Positions 54,935-63,996 of a stretch of 64,000 nucleotides of DNA are shown in pieces. Origin of the DNA: Rhodobacter capsulatus (GTDB lineage Bacteria; Pseudomonadota; Alphaproteobacteria; Rhodobacterales; Rhodobacteraceae); NCBI RefSeq assembly GCF_003254295.1, contig NZ_QKZO01000001.1, forward strand, positions 124,001 to 188,000, given 5' to 3'. The translations under genes and the position numbers were made by a program. Below the pieces are notes generated by a model. The model had not been told where the DNA came from. It saw only the letters and a list, made by a program, of their open reading frames with translations, and ran no database searches. Numbering within the stretch: position 1 is the first letter of the stretch; each line of letters opens with the position of its first letter.

Positions 54935-57418
54935 TCAGCGATCGTCGCCTTCCTCGGCGCCGTCGTTGTCCGAAAGCACCGAGATCCCCTCGCCCGGCTC
55001 GGGGCGCGCGGGCGCGGGCGCCGCCGCGATCGTGCCGTGGCCCACCACCATCTTCTCGACGGGCGGCACGTAATCCGACCGCAGCATCTCGGGGTTGCGG
55101 ATCCAGACATCGCGCTGCGGGAAGGGAATCTCGATCCCCTCACGCGCAAACCGTTCCGCGATCTGGTGGTTCATCTCGGAATGCACCCGCAGCTTGAAGT
55201 TCACATCCGACAGGATCGCCCGGATCTCGAAATTCAGACTGTCCGCCCCGAAACCGGTAAAGACCGCAAACGGCGGCGGAGTCATCATCACCAGCGGATG
55301 CGCCTGGGCGATTTCCGCCAGCATCGCCTCGATCCGGCGGGTATCATTGCCGTAAGCCACCCCCACCGGCACGATCAGCCGACCCGTCTTGTTGCCCCGC
55401 GTCCAGTTCGTCACCGCGCCCGAAATCAGATCCGCATTCGGCACGATCACATCGGTGCGGTCGAAAGTCTCGATGATCGTCGCGCGCACCGAGATGTTCT
55501 TGACGATGCCCTGACGGCCGCCGACCTCGATCCAGTCGCCTTCGGAAATCGGCCGCTCGACCAGCAGGATGATGCCCGAGACGAAGTTCTGCACGATCGT
55601 CTGCAGACCGAAACCGATGCCGACCGAGAGCGCCCCGGCAACGATCGCCAGCGACGAGAGGTCGATCCCGGCGGTCGAAATCGCGATCAGCGCAGCGAGC
55701 AGGATGCCGACATAGCCCAGCCCCGAGACGATGGCGTTCTGGCCGCCCTTGTCGATCGTCGTGCGCGGCAGGATCGAGGCCTTGAGCGCGCCCTGAAAGA
55801 TCCGCGTCAGCGTATAGCCGATGGTGAAGACGACGGCGAAGGTGATGAAAGAGGTCGGCGAAATCCGCACGCCGCCCACCGCGATCCCGGCCTGGAACGA
55901 GGTCCAGAGCTCGACCAGATCCTCGACCCGCGCGCCCCAGATCAGCGCCAGAACCGGGATCGAGGCCAGCGAGAGCAGGAACCCGCCCAGCACCGGCAAG
56001 AGCGCGTCGCGCCGCGCCTCGGGGCCGGAAACGGTGACGTAAAGCTCGGCCAGGAAACTTTGCAGCGTGATCACCAGCGCCAGCAGCCCAAGCGTCTGCA
56101 CGGCGGGCCAGATCAGCGCATTGGCGGCGCTGACATAGCCCACCACGCCAAGCACCGGCCCCGCCACCGCGATCAGCAAAAGCGCATTGCCCAGCCAGCG
56201 CAGCAGGCCCAGCCGGAAGGCGCCGTCCTCTTCCTCGGCCAGGATCGCGCCATTGCCCTGACGGCGCAACAGCTGCCCCATGCGGAACAAGGCCAGCGCG
56301 GCGAAGACCTGCAGCGGCACCTGCAACACCGAAAGCGCCGCATCGGCCCGGGCCGCCACATCCGCCGCGCGTTCGGATCCAAGCTCGCCCGCACCGCCCA
56401 GAAAATCCTCGGCCCGGGGCGCGACCCACATTTCGATCAGCCGGTAAGCCATGAAGGCCAGACCCAGCATCAGCGCATAGACCCGCCCCTCGGCGCCCGG
56501 GGTGATCACCCCCTCGCCCGCTTGCGGCGGAAAGACCCGCGTGCCAAGCCAGCGCGCCGACAGCACGACGAACAGCATCCCCGGCGCCAGCAGGTAAAGC
56601 GAGGACAGGATCGGCCCGAAGAGCGCGGTCTTGTCGAGCGCCGTCGTCGCCATCACCGCCCCCGCCGTGGGCAGAAGCACCTGCCCGAAGCTGACGATGC
56701 CGGAAATCAGATTGCGCCCGCGCATCGCGGTTTTCGTCAAAAGCCAGCGCGTCAGCCGCGTCATCCAGGCCCCGCCCCGCGCCAAGAGCAAAAGCGCGCC
56801 AAGGATCAGACCGATGATCAGGGGGGCATTGTCGCGCGCCGTCTCGTAATTCACCGGCTGGGTGAAGCGCCAATGGGTTTCCTCATAGATCCACTCGCCC
56901 ATCCAGCGCAGAAGCGAGGCCCCCGCAGGCCAGTTCACCGGATTGGCCACCGAGGGCGAAAGGCGCAGCAGCTTGTCCGCCTGCCGTTCGCGGATCAGCT
57001 TGTCGATGGCCCGGATGATCGCATCCGAGCGGCTTGCGGCCTCGGCCGCCGAAATCCCCGGCGTCTGCAGTTTCGACAGTTTCGCGGTCAGATCCTCGCG
57101 GCGCTTGGCGATCAGCGGATCTTCGGACGTGCCCTCGGCGGGCAGCGGCCCGAGCGCGGCGATCTGGCTTTTCAGCGTCTCGATCTGGCTGGCGTTGGTA
57201 TCCTGCGCCGCGGTGAAGGTGGTGCGCCATTTCACCATCTCGGCGCGCATGTCCGAAAGTCGCGCGTCGGAAATCTCGCCCTTGGCGACGGCTTCCTCGA
57301 CCTGCGAGGAAGCCTTGCCGAAGGCCTTGTAATTCGGTTCGGCATCGTCCTGCGCCGCGACGGGCAGCGCAAGGAGCAGCGTCAGCAGCAGGACGCGCAG
57401 CAAGACGCGGGCGATCAT
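54935..57418 (-). CDS. MscS-family mechanosensitive channel with large N-terminal region (DUF3772-type)
   Basis: The 827-residue protein has a signal peptide (MIARVLLRVLLLTLLLALPVAAQ) and a periplasmic coiled-coil region to about 190. It then has about ten membrane segments and the MscS core, with the pore-lining ALSVGIGFGLQTIVQNFVSG and then the beta domain VGGRQGIVKNISVRATIIET. This is the MscK/DUF3772 architecture, which releases solutes on osmotic downshift. The start overlaps the cysK stop (ATGA), so it is co-translated with cysK. That pairing is odd in function, but makes the gene part of the trg/cysK block. The C-terminal 30 residues are Pro/Ala-rich and acidic. Confidence 0.93.
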   Translation of the reverse strand: MIARVLLRVLLLTLLLALPVAAQDDAEPNYKAFGKASSQVEEAVAKGEISDARLSDMRAEMVKWRTTFTAAQDTNASQIETLKSQIAALGPLPAEGTSEDPLIAKRREDLTAKLSKLQTPGISAAEAASRSDAIIRAIDKLIRERQADKLLRLSPSVANPVNWPAGASLLRWMGEWIYEETHWRFTQPVNYETARDNAPLIIGLILGALLLLARGGAWMTRLTRWLLTKTAMRGRNLISGIVSFGQVLLPTAGAVMATTALDKTALFGPILSSLYLLAPGMLFVVLSARWLGTRVFPPQAGEGVITPGAEGRVYALMLGLAFMAYRLIEMWVAPRAEDFLGGAGELGSERAADVAARADAALSVLQVPLQVFAALALFRMGQLLRRQGNGAILAEEEDGAFRLGLLRWLGNALLLIAVAGPVLGVVGYVSAANALIWPAVQTLGLLALVITLQSFLAELYVTVSGPEARRDALLPVLGGFLLSLASIPVLALIWGARVEDLVELWTSFQAGIAVGGVRISPTSFITFAVVFTIGYTLTRIFQGALKASILPRTTIDKGGQNAIVSGLGYVGILLAALIAISTAGIDLSSLAIVAGALSVGIGFGLQTIVQNFVSGIILLVERPISEGDWIEVGGRQGIVKNISVRATIIETFDRTDVIVPNADLISGAVTNWTRGNKTGRLIVPVGVAYGNDTRRIEAMLAEIAQAHPLVMMTPPPFAVFTGFGADSLNFEIRAILSDVNFKLRVHSEMNHQIAERFAREGIEIPFPQRDVWIRNPEMLRSDYVPPVEKMVVGHGTIAAAPAPARPEPGEGISVLSDNDGAEEGDDR

Positions 57419-58443
57419 CCCTCGAACACCTCCGGCACGGTCTGGCCGCGGCCATCCAGCCAGGCCGGCACCGGCAGGCCCTTGGCATGCAGGAACTCCG
57501 GGTTGAACAGCTTCGACATGTAGCGGGTGCCGTAGTCGCACAGCACGGTGACGATGGTGTGACCCGGCCCCATCGCGCGGGCCATGCGGATCGCCCCCGC
57601 GACATTGACCCCCGCAGAGCCGCCGACGCAGATGCCCTCTTCCGACAAAAGGTCAAAGACCACCGGCAGCGCCTCGGCATCGGGGATGTTGAAGCTCATG
57701 TCCGGGGTGAAGCCCTCGAGATTGGCGGTGATCCGGCCCTGCCCGATGCCCTCGGTGATCGAGCTGCCTTCGGATTTCAGCACCCCCGTGGTGTAGAAAC
57801 TGTGCAGCGCCGCGCCGTCGGGGTCGGCGAGCGCGATCTTCACGCCCTTCGGCTGCAGCGCCAGACCCACCCCCGCCAGGGTTCCGCCCGAGCCCACGGC
57901 GCAGACGAAGCCGTCGACCTTGCCGCCGGTCTGGTCCCAGATCTCCGGGCCGGTGGTTTCCAGATGCGCCTGCCGGTTGGCGGTGTTGTCGAACTGGTTC
58001 GCCCAGACGACGCCATTCGGCTCGGTCTCGGCCAGAGCCGCGGCCAGACGGCCCGAGTAGCGGACATAGTTGTTCGGATTGGAATAGGGCGCCGCGGGCA
58101 CCTGCACCAGTTCGGCGCCTGCCAGCCGCAGCATGTCCTTTTTCTCCTGGCTTTGGGTTTCCGGGATCACGATGACGGTGCGAAAGCCCATCGCCGCGCC
58201 GACCAGCGCCAGCCCGATGCCGGTATTGCCCGCCGTGCCCTCGACGATGGTGCCGCCCGGTTTCAGCGCGCCGCGCGCGATCGCGTCGCGGATGATGTAC
58301 AGCGCCGCCCGGTCCTTGACCGACTGGCCCGGGTTCATGAATTCGGCCTTGGCGAGGATCTCGCAGCCGGTCAGTTCGGACGCCTTCTTCAGGCGGATCA
58401 GCGGCGTGTTGCCGATGGCGGCGGCCAGGTCCTTGCAGATCAT
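57415..58443 (-). CDS. cysK: Cysteine synthase A
   Basis: The 342-residue PLP enzyme makes L-cysteine from O-acetylserine and sulfide. The Schiff-base lysine is K43 in NPGQSVKDRAALYI, the phosphate loop is VEGTAGNTGIGLAL, and the second loop is VGSGGTLAG. It is slightly longer than E. coli CysK (323). In R. sphaeroides, cysK lies with trgA and trgB at a locus giving high tellurite resistance, and the same group occurs here. It follows trgB by 64 bases and overlaps the channel gene by four. Confidence 0.95.
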   Translation of the reverse strand: MICKDLAAAIGNTPLIRLKKASELTGCEILAKAEFMNPGQSVKDRAALYIIRDAIARGALKPGGTIVEGTAGNTGIGLALVGAAMGFRTVIVIPETQSQEKKDMLRLAGAELVQVPAAPYSNPNNYVRYSGRLAAALAETEPNGVVWANQFDNTANRQAHLETTGPEIWDQTGGKVDGFVCAVGSGGTLAGVGLALQPKGVKIALADPDGAALHSFYTTGVLKSEGSSITEGIGQGRITANLEGFTPDMSFNIPDAEALPVVFDLLSEEGICVGGSAGVNVAGAIRMARAMGPGHTIVTVLCDYGTRYMSKLFNPEFLHAKGLPVPAWLDGRGQTVPEVFEG

Positions 58444-58507
58444 GTCTCTCCCTCGTCCCGGGGCGTTGGGCCCGGTCGGGCAAGACTAAAGGGCAAGCGG
58501 GGGCGCC

Positions 58508-59650
58508 TCAAGCCCCGAGGGCGGTTTTGCGCAGCTCCTCGCGCAGACGTGCCAGCCAGAGCGCCAGGATCACAAGCGGCCCGGTCTCGATCTCGCCGCT
58601 GTCGATCAGCGCCATCATCGCGTCGAAAGGAATGCGGTGGCTGCGGATATCCTCGCCCTCCTCCTCCAGCCCGCCAAGGCCGGGGCCGGTCTCGGGCAGG
58701 TCGCACAGGCCGATGAAGCAATAGATATATTCGCTTTTCGCCCCCGGAGAGGGGTAATGCGCGGGCGCCGGGATCAGGCGGCCAAGGGTGATCCCCGCCT
58801 CCTCCCCGGCCTCGCGGCGGGCGGCCTCTTCGGGGGTCTCGCCCGCATCGACGCGGCCCGCGACGGTTTCCAGCGCCCAGGGGTTGGCATCGCCGCGCGC
58901 CAGGGGCCCGGTGCGGAACTGCTCGACCAGAAGCACGGTGTCGCGCACCGGATCATAGGGCAGCACCACCGTCGCATCGCCCGAAACGAAGGCGGCGCGG
59001 TCAAGCCTCTGGCTCATCCCCCCGTCGAAGCGGCGATGGCGCAGCCGATACTCCTCGAGGGCGAAGAATTTCGCATAGGGCGTGGTCAGGCTGTCGATCA
59101 CCACATCGCCCGCGGCCGGGGTCCGGCGCAGGCTGGCCGGGCGCGGCTGCGCGGCCCGAAGCCGCGAGGCGGCGCGAACGCGGATCATCGGATAGCGGGC
59201 AAGCGCGGCCTCCGCCGGGATCTGCCCGCGCAAAGCCATCACCTCGGCCACGGCCAGCGTCGCCAGATCGCCCTTTTGCGCCGCCCAGTCGTCCAGCCGC
59301 CACAGCCGCCCCGGCGTCCAGCGCCGATCCTCGGGCAGATAGGCCAGCGCCGCGACCGGCCGCCCCGCGGCGTCGGTCACCGTCAGCAGCGCCTTGCGGT
59401 AGCCGATCTCGTACCAGTCAAGCACCTCTTCCTCGGCCGGGGTGATCTCTGCCAGCACGCCTTCGACCCCCGCGGGGCCGGGCACCAGCAGCGGATAGCC
59501 CAGTTCCGCGCCCGCCGCGTCGCAGGCATGGCGGACTTCGTAGCCCGCGGCCCGGGCCGGATGCAGCGCGGCAGACCGCCCCAGCACCGCCGCCAGAAGC
59601 GGCGGATGACCCAAGGTGCCGTAAAAGAAATAAATTTTGCTCAATGACAT
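58508..59650 (-). CDS. trgB: TrgB: gamma-glutamylcyclotransferase-like domain fused to NUDIX hydrolase
   Basis: The 380-residue fusion starts with a GGCT/AIG2-like domain (KIYFFYGTLGHPPLLAAVLG, with the substrate loop YGTL) and continues with WYEIGYRKALLTV. The second half is an ADP-ribose-pyrophosphatase-type NUDIX domain with ETVAGRVDAGETPEEAARRE and AGEEAGI, the complete GX5EX7REUXEEXGU box. TrgB is known from the R. sphaeroides tellurite locus. It stands 27 bases after trgA. The biochemical role in tellurite resistance is not defined; hydrolysis of ADP-ribose-type nucleotides is likely from the motif. Confidence 0.92.
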   Translation of the reverse strand: MSLSKIYFFYGTLGHPPLLAAVLGRSAALHPARAAGYEVRHACDAAGAELGYPLLVPGPAGVEGVLAEITPAEEEVLDWYEIGYRKALLTVTDAAGRPVAALAYLPEDRRWTPGRLWRLDDWAAQKGDLATLAVAEVMALRGQIPAEAALARYPMIRVRAASRLRAAQPRPASLRRTPAAGDVVIDSLTTPYAKFFALEEYRLRHRRFDGGMSQRLDRAAFVSGDATVVLPYDPVRDTVLLVEQFRTGPLARGDANPWALETVAGRVDAGETPEEAARREAGEEAGITLGRLIPAPAHYPSPGAKSEYIYCFIGLCDLPETGPGLGGLEEEGEDIRSHRIPFDAMMALIDSGEIETGPLVILALWLARLREELRKTALGA

Positions 59651-59677
59651 GCGCCCCGTCCGCGGTTGGGGCGCGGC

Positions 59678-60154
59678 CTAGTGCCAGCGTTTCCACGCCC
59701 ATTCGGCCAGCATAGCGGAAAGCACCGCGCCGCAAAAGAGCGTGCCCAGCACATCAAGCCGCAGCGCCTCGGCGCCCAGCCGCATCCCCTGCGCCAGCAC
59801 GTCCAGCAGCGCCTCGCTCGGGCTGTCATAGCGGCCGCGCGCCATTTCGCGCATCATCTGCAAGGCGCCCAGAAACACCATCGTCCAGAGCAAAAGATAG
59901 ATCGCCGCATGCAGCCCGCGCTCGATCACCTTGATCCGGCCCCGGCCCGGGTTGCGCCCGATCACCCGCCAGCCCAGCAGCAGCCCGAACGAGGCCGCCA
60001 TCAGCGCCAGCCCATGAACCGCCGTCCCCGGGGGCAGATTGCCGGGGATCAGCTCTGCGGTGAGGAAGCCCGTGGCCGCAAGACCAAGCGCCCCGAACAG
60101 CTTCGCCGTCGTGGGCAAGCTCATCTGGGTGTCACGAACGACGACTTTCTGCAT
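59678..60154 (-). CDS. trgA: TrgA: small membrane protein of the tellurite-resistance locus
   Basis: The 158-residue protein has four hydrophobic stretches (for example LFGALGLAATGFLTAELIPG and GLALMAASFGLLLGWRVIG), as in TrgA of R. sphaeroides. ATG 60154 has a strong GGAGGT five bases upstream; an upstream frame to 60205 and the internal ATG at 60124 have none. It precedes trgB by 27 bases, so the two form an operon, probably with cysK. How TrgA protects from tellurite is not known. It lies 99 bases after the photolyase stop. Confidence 0.87.
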   Translation of the reverse strand: MQKVVVRDTQMSLPTTAKLFGALGLAATGFLTAELIPGNLPPGTAVHGLALMAASFGLLLGWRVIGRNPGRGRIKVIERGLHAAIYLLLWTMVFLGALQMMREMARGRYDSPSEALLDVLAQGMRLGAEALRLDVLGTLFCGAVLSAMLAEWAWKRWH

Positions 60155-60253
60155 CTCGCACCTCCGACCGACAGGCTTAACACTACCGGTTGATTGGTAT
60201 CGCAAAGAAATATGGCCAAATCGGGATGCAATCGTGGCAGGGCCGGAGCCGGT

Positions 60254-61672
60254 CTAGCCCGTCTTCGGCCGCGCCGCATAGGCCGCCAGCGCCCGGTCCC
60301 GCCCCGCAGCCAGATCGATCAGCGGCACCGGCAAGGCGGCCCCCGGCGCCAGCGCCCAAGCTTTCGGCACGGCGGCAAAGAAATCCAGCGCGGTCTGCGG
60401 CGCGTGGCGGTTGCCCTCGGCCAGCCAGGCCCGGCGATAGGCGCCCTGGGCGTCGAATTTCTCCGCCTGAGACGCCGGATTGAAGACGCGGAAATACGGC
60501 GCGGCATCCGGGCCGCAGCCCGCAACCCATTGCCAGCCCATCGCATTCGCCGCCGGGTCATGATCGATCAGGCAGTCTTCGAACCAGCGCAGCCCGATGC
60601 GCCAATCGGTGAGCAGATGCTTGGTCAGATAGGACGCGACGATCATCCGCGCCCGGTTGTGCATCCGCCCGGTCACATACATCTCGCGCATCGCGGCATC
60701 GACGATCGGCTCGCCGGTCTGGCCGCGCCGCCAGCGTTCGGCCGCGGCACTGTCACCCGCCCAGGGAAAGGCGTCCCAATCCGGCCGCCAGTTCTCCGTG
60801 GCCAGGCGCGGGTAGTGGAACATCAGATGCCAGGCAAACTCGCGCCAGACCAGTTCCTTGAGGAAGGTCTCGGCCCCCGCCCGGCCTTCCGCCATCGCGC
60901 GGGCCCCGGCGTGCCAGATCACCCGGGGCGAGATTTCCCCCCAGGCCAGGTTTTCCGACAGCTCCGAGGTGGCCTGCTCGGCCAGAAAGTCCCGCCGCGC
61001 CTGATAGGTCTCGATGCCGTCGCGCAGGAACCGCTGCAGCCGGGCCTGTGCTGCCGCCTCGCCCACCCGGGCATATTTCGCCACGATCGCGCCGCCGCGC
61101 CGCATCGCCAGGCCCAGCCCCAGCGCCGACAGGCTTTCGCCGCGCAGGACCGGCCCGGGGCGCAGCGCGGTGACGGCGGGCAGCGGCGGCGCCACCGCCA
61201 GGCCCCGCACCGCGCGCCAGAACGGCGTGTAGACGCGATAGGGACCGCCCTGCCCGGTCTTCACCGCCCAGGGCGCAAACAGCAGCTGCCCGTCAAAAGA
61301 GCACAGCTCGCGCCCCTCGGCGCGCAGCGCGGCCTTGATGTCCGTGTCGCGCGCAATCGCCGCCGGGTCCAGATCGCGGCTCCACCAGACCGCCCCGGCG
61401 CCGCTTTCGGCCAGAACCGAGCGCAGCACCGAAAGCGCCGGGCCGCGGCGCAGCAAAAGCGGCACGCCACAGGCCGCAAGCGCCGGGGCAAAGGCCGCAA
61501 GCGCCTGTTCCAGCCGCCATTTCGGCGCCGCGCCATAGGCTTCGGCCAGCGGGTCGAGGATGAAAAGCGCCAGCACCGGCCGCCCCGAGGCAGCGGCGGC
61601 CGAGAGCATCGGATGGTCGCTCAGCCGGAAATCGCGGCGCAACCAGAGCAGGATCGGGGTTTCATCACGCAT
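60254..61672 (-). CDS. phr: Deoxyribodipyrimidine photolyase (class I CPD photolyase/cryptochrome family)
   Basis: The 472-residue flavoprotein repairs UV pyrimidine dimers with blue light. The antenna domain starts with ILLWLRRDFRLSDHPML. The FAD domain contains ELVWREFAWHLMFHYPRL, AMREMYVTGRMHNRARMIVA (the M-H-N-R-x-R-M core) and GWQWVAGCGPDAAPYFRVFN. All FAD- and lesion-contact tryptophans of this last block are present. The ATG at 61672 gives the standard start; upstream codons to 61753 are not favoured. In R. sphaeroides a photolyase gene lies near the trg/cysK genes, as here. Confidence 0.95.
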   Translation of the reverse strand: MRDETPILLWLRRDFRLSDHPMLSAAAASGRPVLALFILDPLAEAYGAAPKWRLEQALAAFAPALAACGVPLLLRRGPALSVLRSVLAESGAGAVWWSRDLDPAAIARDTDIKAALRAEGRELCSFDGQLLFAPWAVKTGQGGPYRVYTPFWRAVRGLAVAPPLPAVTALRPGPVLRGESLSALGLGLAMRRGGAIVAKYARVGEAAAQARLQRFLRDGIETYQARRDFLAEQATSELSENLAWGEISPRVIWHAGARAMAEGRAGAETFLKELVWREFAWHLMFHYPRLATENWRPDWDAFPWAGDSAAAERWRRGQTGEPIVDAAMREMYVTGRMHNRARMIVASYLTKHLLTDWRIGLRWFEDCLIDHDPAANAMGWQWVAGCGPDAAPYFRVFNPASQAEKFDAQGAYRRAWLAEGNRHAPQTALDFFAAVPKAWALAPGAALPVPLIDLAAGRDRALAAYAARPKTG

Positions 61673-61806
61673 TCCCCCCAACTGGGGCCGCGGGGCCGGT
61701 TCGGCAAGGGGACACCGGGCCGCAAGGGCGGCGAAAGTTTCACTTGTTCGCACGCGGCACGCGGACTAGCGTTTCGGCAAATTCAATCTCAACGGGGAAC
61801 GCCACC

Positions 61807-62859
61807 ATGAAGAAATCATCGCTTCTGCTTGCCTCCGCCGCGGCTGCGCTTGCGCTGTCGCTGCCCGCGAAGGCGGGCGAGTCCAGCCTGCTGGTCTTTG
61901 ACTGGGCCGGCTTCGAGGTCGAGGGCCTGTATCAGGCCTACAAGGACAAATACGGCGACGCGCCGACCTATTCCTTCTATGGCGATGACGACGAGGCCTA
62001 TCAAAAGGTTGCTTCGGGCTTCAAGGCGGACGTCGCCCACCCCTGTTCGCAGATGGTGTCGAAATACCGCGATGCCGGGCTGATCGAACCCTGGGACCCG
62101 GCGAAAATCCCGGCGCTGGCCGACATCGACCCGAAATACCTCGATTCGCCGATCTTCAAGGATGACAAGGGCGTCTGGTTCATCCCGACCGACTGGGGCG
62201 CCGCCGCCATCGCCTACAACCCCGAGGAAGTCCCGGCCGAAGACGTCGCCTCGCTGCAGGTCTTCGTGAACCCGAAATATCAGGGCCGGATCTCGCTGCC
62301 GAATTCGTCCGATGACGTCTGGTCGCTGGCCTATCTGGCCACCGGCGTCACCGACTGGACCAAGGTCACCGACGCACAATTCGCCGCCGCTGCCGCCTGG
62401 CTGCGCGAGGCGCACAAGAACGTGCTCAGCTACTGGGCCGATCCGGCCGAACAGGCGCAGACCATGGCCTCGGGCGAGGTGCTGATCTCCTGGTCCTGGA
62501 ACGACGGCGTCACCGCGCTGCGCAACGAAAACTATCCCGTCGCCTTCCAGCGCGAGGCCAAGGAAGGCTCGGCGACCTTCTTCTGCGGCTATGTGAACCT
62601 CAAGGACGGCCCCGGCGACGAGGCCCGCGCCTATGATTTCATCAATTCCTGGCTGCGCCCCGAATCCGCCCGCGCGCTTCTGGACAATATCGGTTACGGC
62701 CATTCCAGCCTGAAGGCGATGGAGACGATCCCGCTGGAAGAACAGGTCACCGCGGGCATCGGCCCGGTCAAGGCGCCGATCCTGCCGCAAGTGCCGAACG
62801 ATCCGCAGCAGCGCGAAAAGCAGCTGGCCGAGTTCGAAAAGATCAAGGCCGGGTTCTGA
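61807..62859 (+). CDS. Periplasmic polyamine-type binding protein (PotD/SBP_bac family), orphan
   Basis: The 350-residue protein has a signal peptide (MKKSSLLLASAAAALALSLP ending at AKA). The extracellular solute-binding fold is visible in LLVFDWAGFEVEGLYQAYKD, YGDDDEAYQKVASG, WFIPTDWGAAAIAYNPEEVP and SWSWNDGVTALRNENYPV. These match the PotD/PotF family for spermidine and putrescine, though the ligand may be another amine or amino acid. GGGGA precedes the ATG. No ABC permease or ATPase is adjacent, since a terminator and neuB follow. Divergent from phr. Confidence 0.9.
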   Translation: MKKSSLLLASAAAALALSLPAKAGESSLLVFDWAGFEVEGLYQAYKDKYGDAPTYSFYGDDDEAYQKVASGFKADVAHPCSQMVSKYRDAGLIEPWDPAKIPALADIDPKYLDSPIFKDDKGVWFIPTDWGAAAIAYNPEEVPAEDVASLQVFVNPKYQGRISLPNSSDDVWSLAYLATGVTDWTKVTDAQFAAAAAWLREAHKNVLSYWADPAEQAQTMASGEVLISWSWNDGVTALRNENYPVAFQREAKEGSATFFCGYVNLKDGPGDEARAYDFINSWLRPESARALLDNIGYGHSSLKAMETIPLEEQVTAGIGPVKAPILPQVPNDPQQREKQLAEFEKIKAGF

Positions 62860-62868
62860 GATCACGGC

Positions 62869-62890
62869 AAGGGCGCCTTCGGGCGCCCTT
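62869..62890 (+). terminator. Terminator after the binding-protein gene
   Basis: AAGGGCGCC-TTCG-GGCGCCCTT is a perfect 9-bp stem with a stable TTCG tetraloop, ten bases after the stop. The trailing sequence is CGCCTTGG, so the T-run is short. It separates the binding protein from neuB. Confidence 0.75.
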
Positions 62891-62967
62891 CGCCTTGGCC
62901 CCGCGGCTTGACGGTTGCGGCCCGGGGTTCTATCGCCAAGGGGCGACATCAGCGAAGGGGACAGGCC

Positions 62968-63996
62968 ATGCAGATCGGAACGCGCAAGATCGGGCCGGAG
63001 CATCCGCCGCTGGTGATCGCGGAAATCGGCATCAACCATGGCGGCTCGCTGGCCGTGGCGAAGGAAATGGTGCGTCTGGCCGCAGCCTCGGGCTGCGAAT
63101 GCGTCAAACATCAGACCCATATCCTCGAAGACGAGATGACCGACGAGGCGAAGCAGATCTTTCCGCCCAATGCCGATGTCTCGATCTGGGAGGTGATGGC
63201 GCGCTGTGCTTTGTCGCAAGACGACGAGATCGAGCTGAAGCGCTACACCGAAAGCCTTGGGATGATTTATCTGTCGACGCCGTTTTCGCGCGCGGCGGCG
63301 GAGTTTCTCGAAAGCATCGGCGTTTTGGCCTACAAGATCGGCTCGGGCGAGGCGGACAACCTGCCGCTCATTCGCCACATCGCGCGCTTTGGCAAGCCGG
63401 TGATCCTGTCGACGGGCATGCAGACGATCGAGAGCATCCGCGCGAGTGTCGAGATTTTGCAGGCCGCGGGGGTCGAGTTCGCGCTGCTGGAATGCACCAA
63501 CCTCTATCCCAGCCCGCCCGAAATCGTGTCGCTGCGCGGGGTCAGGGATCTGCAGGACGCCTTCCCGGGCGTGCCGGTGGGTTTTTCCGACCACTCGATC
63601 GGGCCGGAAATGGCGCTGGCCTCGGTCGCGCTGGGCGCCTGCATCCTGGAGCGGCACTACACCGACACGCGCTATCGCGTGGGCCCCGACATCATCAATT
63701 CGATGGACCCGTCGGAGCTGCGCCATCTGGTTGATCGGTCAAAGGAAATCTGGATCGCCTCGCGCAACCCCAAGGAACGCACCGCGGCCGAGGAGCCGGT
63801 CTATCGCTTCGCCCGGGCGTCTGTCGTGGCGGATCGCGACCTGCCCGCAGGCCATCTGATCACCGAAGCCGACATCTGGGCCCGCCGCCCGGGCTCGGGC
63901 GAGATCGCGGGTTATGACTTCGACAAGGTGGTGGGCAAGCGCACCACCCGCGCCCTGCCCCGCAACACCCAGCTGAAATGGAGCGATCTGGCGTGA
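62968..63996 (+). CDS. neuB: NeuB-type nonulosonate (sialic acid family) synthase
   Basis: The 342-residue enzyme condenses phosphoenolpyruvate with an N-acyl-mannosamine-type sugar. The barrel shows VIAEIGINHGGSLAVAKEMV, KHQTHILEDEM, YLSTPFSRAAAEFLE, YKIGSGEADNLPLI and GFSDHSIGPEMALASVALGA. A C-terminal SAF (antifreeze-like) domain follows with VVADRDLPAGHLITEADIWA and GKRTTRALPRNTQLKW. It could make neuraminic, legionaminic or pseudaminic acid; the sequence alone does not decide. A GTG overlaps its stop (63993-63995) and probably starts the next gene of a surface-glycan operon that runs out of the window. Confidence 0.92.
   Translation: MQIGTRKIGPEHPPLVIAEIGINHGGSLAVAKEMVRLAAASGCECVKHQTHILEDEMTDEAKQIFPPNADVSIWEVMARCALSQDDEIELKRYTESLGMIYLSTPFSRAAAEFLESIGVLAYKIGSGEADNLPLIRHIARFGKPVILSTGMQTIESIRASVEILQAAGVEFALLECTNLYPSPPEIVSLRGVRDLQDAFPGVPVGFSDHSIGPEMALASVALGACILERHYTDTRYRVGPDIINSMDPSELRHLVDRSKEIWIASRNPKERTAAEEPVYRFARASVVADRDLPAGHLITEADIWARRPGSGEIAGYDFDKVVGKRTTRALPRNTQLKWSDLA

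Noticed and set aside
55037-57523. An 828-codon plus-strand open frame opposite the MscS-type gene
   Set aside because: It is very rich in Arg, His, Gln and Asp, the mirror of a hydrophobic membrane protein. The minus strand encodes the real channel.
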